A DNA stretch of 64,000 bases from Janthinobacterium agaricidamnosum (GTDB lineage: Bacteria > Pseudomonadota > Gammaproteobacteria > Burkholderiales > Burkholderiaceae_D), in NCBI RefSeq assembly GCF_003667705.1, contig NZ_CP033019.1:124001-188000 (forward strand). The letters run 5' to 3'. Position 1 is the stretch's first letter. Each line of letters opens with the position of its first letter. Positions 60,280-64,000 of the stretch are shown here, in pieces. The notes beneath the pieces were generated by a model, which saw only the letters and a program-made list of their open reading frames with translations, was not told the origin of the DNA and ran no database searches. Both the position numbers and the translations under genes were made by a program.

Positions 60280-62775
60280 ATGTCTACACGTTTGCCTTTG
60301 CTGCCCATCACTGTTGGCTTGATGGCCTCGTCTTCCCTGGCCATGGCGCAAGATGGCGCTTATCAAGCCCCGCCCGCGCCCCTGCAAGCCATCGTCGATG
60401 CGCCGCGCGCGCCGACCCTGAGCCTGAGCCCGAAACGCAACCTGGCCGCCGTGCTGCCCACGCCATCCCTGCCCGGCATCGGCGAAGTGGCGCAGCCGGA
60501 ACTGAAGCTGGCGGGCTTGCGCATCAATCCGCGCACGTATTCGGCCAGCCGCTTCAGTTTCCACACGGGACTGGGCTTGCTCGACATCGATACGCAGAAG
60601 GAAATCAAGGTCAGCGGCCTGCCGGCGGCACCCCGCATCGCCGATCTGGCCTGGTCGCCTGACCAGCGCTACCTGGCCTTTACGCACATCGCCTTTGCCG
60701 ATCCCGCCAGGGGCGTGAAGGAGTCGGGCGTGGAACTGTGGCTGCTCGACGTGCAGACGAAGGCGGCGCGCAAGCTGTCCAGCACCCCCCTGTCGGCCGT
60801 GTATGGCCGCGGCTTTTCCTGGATGCCAGACAGCAAGACCTTGCTGGTGCAGCTGAAGCCGGCCAAGCTCGGCGCGGCGCCCGTGGCCAGCGGCATCCCG
60901 ACGGGCCCGTCCATCCAGGACAGCGTGCCGGGCGGCGGCGTCAAGCAATTGCGCACCTATCCGGACTTGCTGAAAAACGAACAGGATGCGCAGCTGTTCG
61001 AACACTACATCACGGTGCAGCTGGCCTTGCTGGACGTGGCGGGCAAGCAGCGCCTGGTCGGCCAGCCGGGCCAGTTCTCGCGCGTGTCGGCCTCACCCGA
61101 TGGCAAGCACCTGCTGACGACCAGCATCGTGCGTCCGTATTCCTACATCGTGCCGGCGCATGATTTCGGCCACAAGATCGACGTGCGCGACCTGAATGGC
61201 AAGGTGGAGCACGCGGTGGCGGCCCTGCCGCTGGAGGAAGGGCTGCCGCCAGGCAATGATGCCGTGTCTGCCGGCGTGCGTTCCGTCAGCTGGCGCGTCG
61301 ATGCGCCCGCCACCCTGGTATGGGCCGAAGCGCAGGACGGCGGCGACCCGGCCAGGGCGGCCGAAATCCGCGACATCGTCTACACGCAGGCGGCGCCGTT
61401 CACCGCCAAGCCGGCCGTGCTGGCCAGGCTCGGTTCGCGCTACGCGGGCGTGGCCTGGGGCCGCGGCGACCTGGCCCTGCTCGGCGAAGCGTGGTACAAG
61501 ACGCGCGCCGTCAAGCAGTGGCGCATTGCGCCAGATCAACCGTCCACGCCGGCCGACCTCGTGTACGCGGGATCGTTCGAAGACCGCTACAACGATCCGG
61601 GCCAGCCCGTCATGCGCGCGGACGCGGCCGGCTTGCCGCGCCTGCTCATCGCCGCTGACGGTTCCATCCTGCTCGACGGCCAGGGCGCATCGAAGGAGGG
61701 CGACCGGCCGTTCATCGACCGCCTGAACCTGGCGACGAAACAGAAGGAACGCCTGTTCCAGAGCGCCGCCCCCTACTATGAAAACGTGGTGGCCGTGCTG
61801 GACGAGGATGGCAGCCGTCTGCTGTCGACGCGCGAATCGCCGACCGAGCAGCCGAATTACTATGTGCGCAACCTGAAACAGCAGGGCGCCGCGCAGTTGA
61901 CGGCCCTCACGCATTTCCCCCATCCGCTGCCGCAGCTGAAGGACGTGCAGAAAGAGCTGATTCGCTACAAGCGCGCCGACGGCGTGGACCTGACGGCGAC
62001 ACTGATGTTGCCGCCGAACTACGACGTGAAACGCGACGGCCCGCTGCCGACCCTGATGTGGGCGTATCCGCAGGAATTCAAGACGGCCAGCGCCGCCAGC
62101 CAGACCAAGGGCTCGCCCTACAAATTCAATGCCGTCAGCTACTGGGGCCCGGCCGCCTTCCTGTCCATGGGCTACGCCGTGCTCGACAATCCATCGTTCC
62201 CCATCGTCGGCAATGGCGAGCAGGAGCCGAACGACACGTATCTGCCGCAGCTGGTGGCCGATGCCGAGGCGGCCGTCGACGAGGTGGTGCGCCGTGGCGT
62301 GTCCGACCGCAACCGCATCGCCATCGGCGGCCACTCGTATGGCGCCTTTATGACGGGCAACCTGCTGGCGCACACGCGGCTGTTCCGCGCCGGCATCGCC
62401 CGCAGCGGCGCCTACAACCGCACCCTGACGCCGTTCGGCTTCCAGGCCGAAGAGCGCTCGTTCTGGCAGGCGCCGGCCGTCTACCAGGCCATGTCGCCGT
62501 TTAATTATGCGGACAAGATCAAGGATGCGCTGCTGATGATCCATGGCGAGCAGGACAACAACTCGGGCACCTTCCCCATCCAGAGCGAGCGCATGTTCCA
62601 GGCCGTCAAGGGACTGGGCGGCACGGCGCGCCTGGTGATGCTGCCGAACGAGAGCCACGGCTACCGCGCGCGCGAATCGATCATGCAGATGCTGTATGAA
62701 AGCAACAACTGGCTGGAGAAATATGTGAAGAACGCGGCGCCGCCGGCCGCCGACGTCAAGCCGGCCGGCAAATAA
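60280..62775 (+). CDS. secreted prolyl-oligopeptidase family serine peptidase, S9D-like glutamyl endopeptidase
   Basis: An 831-residue exported S9 peptidase. Signal peptide residues 1-23 (ending AMA), N-terminal beta-propeller (~30-550) and C-terminal alpha/beta hydrolase domain with S686 in GGHSYGAF, D759 in HGEQDNNSG and H793 in NESHGYR. The SYWGPAAFLSMGYAVLDNPSFP segment is typical of the glutamyl endopeptidase (S9D) branch. It probably degrades peptides in the periplasm. I use ATG 60280 (TGGAG upstream) rather than an earlier in-frame start that would spoil the signal peptide. Confidence 0.9.
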   Translation: MSTRLPLLPITVGLMASSSLAMAQDGAYQAPPAPLQAIVDAPRAPTLSLSPKRNLAAVLPTPSLPGIGEVAQPELKLAGLRINPRTYSASRFSFHTGLGLLDIDTQKEIKVSGLPAAPRIADLAWSPDQRYLAFTHIAFADPARGVKESGVELWLLDVQTKAARKLSSTPLSAVYGRGFSWMPDSKTLLVQLKPAKLGAAPVASGIPTGPSIQDSVPGGGVKQLRTYPDLLKNEQDAQLFEHYITVQLALLDVAGKQRLVGQPGQFSRVSASPDGKHLLTTSIVRPYSYIVPAHDFGHKIDVRDLNGKVEHAVAALPLEEGLPPGNDAVSAGVRSVSWRVDAPATLVWAEAQDGGDPARAAEIRDIVYTQAAPFTAKPAVLARLGSRYAGVAWGRGDLALLGEAWYKTRAVKQWRIAPDQPSTPADLVYAGSFEDRYNDPGQPVMRADAAGLPRLLIAADGSILLDGQGASKEGDRPFIDRLNLATKQKERLFQSAAPYYENVVAVLDEDGSRLLSTRESPTEQPNYYVRNLKQQGAAQLTALTHFPHPLPQLKDVQKELIRYKRADGVDLTATLMLPPNYDVKRDGPLPTLMWAYPQEFKTASAASQTKGSPYKFNAVSYWGPAAFLSMGYAVLDNPSFPIVGNGEQEPNDTYLPQLVADAEAAVDEVVRRGVSDRNRIAIGGHSYGAFMTGNLLAHTRLFRAGIARSGAYNRTLTPFGFQAEERSFWQAPAVYQAMSPFNYADKIKDALLMIHGEQDNNSGTFPIQSERMFQAVKGLGGTARLVMLPNESHGYRARESIMQMLYESNNWLEKYVKNAAPPAADVKPAGK

Positions 62776-62831
62776 GGGCGGCGGCGCGCAACTCGTGGTA
62801 TGGTCTTCCTTTGTCTGCAGGGAGGCCAGCC

Positions 62832-62984
62832 ATGACCGTCATCCATGCCCACCGCGCGCCCGACCCGGCGCCCGTCGATGAACCCATGCCGGCGCCGGAG
62901 CCGCAAGAAGCGCCCGGGCGCCACCCGGGGCCCGTGCACCCGGTGCCGCAGGACGATCCCGTGCCGCACCCGCATCCCAGTTAA
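62832..62984 (+). CDS. 50-residue Pro/His-rich small protein
   Basis: ATG with GGGAGG 6 nt upstream, then 50 codons rich in Pro, His and Ala (MTVIHAHRAPDPAP..., ending VPHPHPS) and TAA. The strong ribosome-binding site and GC-skewed third positions support translation. His clusters could bind metal; this is speculation. It lies 24 bp before the next small gene. Confidence 0.5.
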   Translation: MTVIHAHRAPDPAPVDEPMPAPEPQEAPGRHPGPVHPVPQDDPVPHPHPS

Positions 62985-63008
62985 TCTCGTCAAGAAAGGC
63001 TGTTTTAG

Positions 63009-63248
63009 ATGGCAATTGTCAAGGAAGTCTACACACGCAAAGTCAGCGGAGAATCGTTCGACTATGAACTCGATTACACCCAGGGCGCGGACGTGGCCTG
63101 GATTGCGCGCGTGTACCACGACGGCGTGCTGAAAGGCTCGCCGCACGGCGCGCTGACGGCCAACGTGCTGTCCGGCCCCGCGCTGGAGCAATATCTGCGC
63201 GCGTATGTCGAAGGCATGATCGAGCGGGGGCTCGACGTGGCCGAGTAA
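63009..63248 (+). CDS. small hypothetical protein
   Basis: A 79-residue acidic protein (MAIVKEVYTRKVSGESFDYE...) with alternating strand and helix character and no membrane span. A purine-rich AAGAAAGG lies 13 nt upstream. I do not recognise a family, although the composition and codon use look like a real gene. The convergent repeats and terminator follow its stop. Confidence 0.68.
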   Translation: MAIVKEVYTRKVSGESFDYELDYTQGADVAWIARVYHDGVLKGSPHGALTANVLSGPALEQYLRAYVEGMIERGLDVAE

Positions 63249-63257
63249 GTGAGTGCC

Positions 63258-63284
63258 GGGGTCAGACCCGCCGGGTCTGACCCC
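63258..63284. repeat. dispersed palindromic repeat, copy C
   Basis: Same 27-bp core as copy B (arms GGGGTCAGACCC and GGTCTGACCCC around GCCG), ten bases after the stop of the small gene. Confidence 0.88.
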
Positions 63285-63314
63285 AGTATTTTCTTGGGTT
63301 GGCAGTAGAAACAG

Positions 63315-63344
63315 CAAAGGGCGCCGAGGCGCCCTTTGTTGTTT
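63315..63344. terminator. bidirectional Rho-independent terminator
   Basis: Ten-pair stem (CAAAGGGCGC with its complement at 63329-63338) and CGAG loop, with T-rich sequence on the plus side and its mirror (AAACAG) on the other. It serves the small gene on the plus strand and, from the other side, the TamB gene. Confidence 0.85.
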
Positions 63345-63351
63345 CGGTGGT

Positions 63352-63444
63352 GTCGGATTACGCGGCTGCGCCGCGAATCCGACCTACGTGGATGCACATG
63401 GGCCGTAGGTCGGATTAGCGGGGCCACGCCCCGCGTAATCCGAC
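63352..63444. repeat. compound inverted repeat with GTCGGATTA/TAATCCGAC ends
   Basis: Two back-to-back hairpins, each with TCGGATT arms (63353-63389 region and 63411-63443 region) and GC-rich inner stems, joined by CCTACG/CGTAGG arms that also pair with one another. Ends are GTCGGATTA and TAATCCGAC, so the whole ~93-bp unit is an inverted repeat. It looks like a REP/MITE-type intergenic element. Confidence 0.75.
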
Positions 63445-63463
63445 AACATTGTTGGCCGCCATT

Positions 63464-64000
63464 CTAGTCAAACGCCCACGTATACAACACGTCCAGCGCA
63501 TTGTTCGTACCCGTCTGGAACTGCAAAGTGATGCGGCGGTTCAGTTTGTAGCGCAGCTTGACCAGGCTCGTCGCCGTGCTCGTGCCTTGCTCGAACGTCA
63601 GGTAGGCGCGCGACGACAGCCGCTTGCCGACGGTGACGACCGTGCTTTCCAGTCCTTGCGCCTGCGACAGGCCCACTTCATCGAGGCCCAGCGAATTGGC
63701 CAGCTTGCCCTGCAAGCCGCCGCCGGAGCCGCCGAAGAGGGCGCCTGCGGCCGTCGTCAAGAGCGCCATTTCATCGCCGGCCGCCGTTTCCGCGCCGTGA
63801 CCGAGGATCAGCCAGGCCAGCTTGTCGCTGTCCGACACGCTCGGCGTGGACACCAGCTTGGCCGTCGGCGCCTGCGCCGTGCCGCGCACTTCCACGCCCG
63901 CTTCCACGTTCGTTTCCGACAGCGCCTCGCCTTCGGGACGCTTGCGCACGGCCAGGATATTCAGTGACGGGTTGTCGTAGGCGCCCGTGAAGGCGATCAG
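63464..64000 (-). CDS. tamB: TamB translocation/assembly module, C-terminal part (runs off the window)
   Basis: The visible 178 codons (open through 64000) are the C-terminus of TamB, the inner-membrane-anchored periplasm-spanning protein that works with TamA in outer-membrane homeostasis and phospholipid transport. Characteristic pieces are LAWLILGHGAETAAGDEM, SLGLDEVGLSQAQG and the terminal VKLRYKLNRRITLQFQTG, ending LYTWAFD. The stop is at 63464. The N-terminal part is not in the window, so integrity cannot be judged. Confidence 0.88.
   Translation of the reverse strand: MIAFTGAYDNPSLNILAVRKRPEGEALSETNVEAGVEVRGTAQAPTAKLVSTPSVSDSDKLAWLILGHGAETAAGDEMALLTTAAGALFGGSGGGLQGKLANSLGLDEVGLSQAQGLESTVVTVGKRLSSRAYLTFEQGTSTATSLVKLRYKLNRRITLQFQTGTNNALDVLYTWAFD

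Noticed and set aside
1..64000. CRISPR arrays, tRNA or rRNA genes, insertion sequences, prophage genes
   Set aside because: No regularly spaced direct repeats, no cloverleaf with T-loop core, no transposase or phage structural motifs were seen on either strand.

Overview
The window is about 64 kb of gene-dense, GC-rich bacterial chromosome. Gene content points to a betaproteobacterium of the Burkholderiales, most likely Oxalobacteraceae (Janthinobacterium/Massilia-like). Pointers are PhaM with a Lys/Ala/Pro-rich tail, a Csu-type spore-coat-U pilus operon, a condensin-like SMC trio, and intergenic palindromes with GGGGTCAGACCC arms. The genus is inferred from overall character; no rRNA or other marker gene is present. 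I see no tRNA, rRNA, CRISPR array, insertion sequence or prophage.

Layout. 0-2.9 kb: small membrane protein, ybhP-clsB-like phospholipid pair, hslR. 3-10.7 kb: TetR regulator and a fatty-acid beta-oxidation cluster (FadE, FadN-type fusion, hotdog thioesterase, thiolase, enoyl-CoA hydratase). 11.1-12.6 kb: lower-GC island gene fusing a membrane domain to a possible permuted papain-like domain. 12.6-15.2 kb: NemR-like sensor, YqhD-like aldehyde reductase and DJ-1/PfpI protein with two matching operators. 15.2-20.8 kb: TetR/RibD-like reductase pair, two paralogous metallophosphoesterases flanking a subclass B3 metallo-beta-lactamase with a Glu metal ligand, and a frameshifted rtcB preceded by a compact candidate leader RNA. 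20.8-28.7 kb: LysR/pirin/isochorismatase, periplasmic binding protein, PnuC, TonB receptor, REC-AraC regulator. 29-33.9 kb: Csu-type pilus operon plus a convergent mini subunit gene. 34-41.4 kb: HxlR, CHRD lipoprotein, AEC transporter with duplicated 3' end, PaiB/OsmC, MocR, Tag, MnmC-like protein.

41.6-46.2 kb holds the most striking system: rhodanese, serine O-acetyltransferase (EpsC), small XRE regulator, family 2A encapsulin shell, and a cysteine desulfurase with a ~190-residue Pro/Ala-rich N-terminal extension. This is the known architecture of a sulfur-metabolism encapsulin nanocompartment: cysteine precursor synthesis, sulfur release by the encapsulated desulfurase, and sulfur transfer. 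A soluble histidine kinase and a REC-TPR response regulator follow directly.

48.9-64 kb: PhaM, two DUF3108 proteins, a kleisin/KITE/SMC condensin-like operon without a visible JetD nuclease, a DUF4424 protein, a nucleotidyltransferase, secreted and membrane proteins, an S9D-type peptidase, two small ORFs, a compound inverted repeat, and the C-terminal end of TamB running off the right edge.
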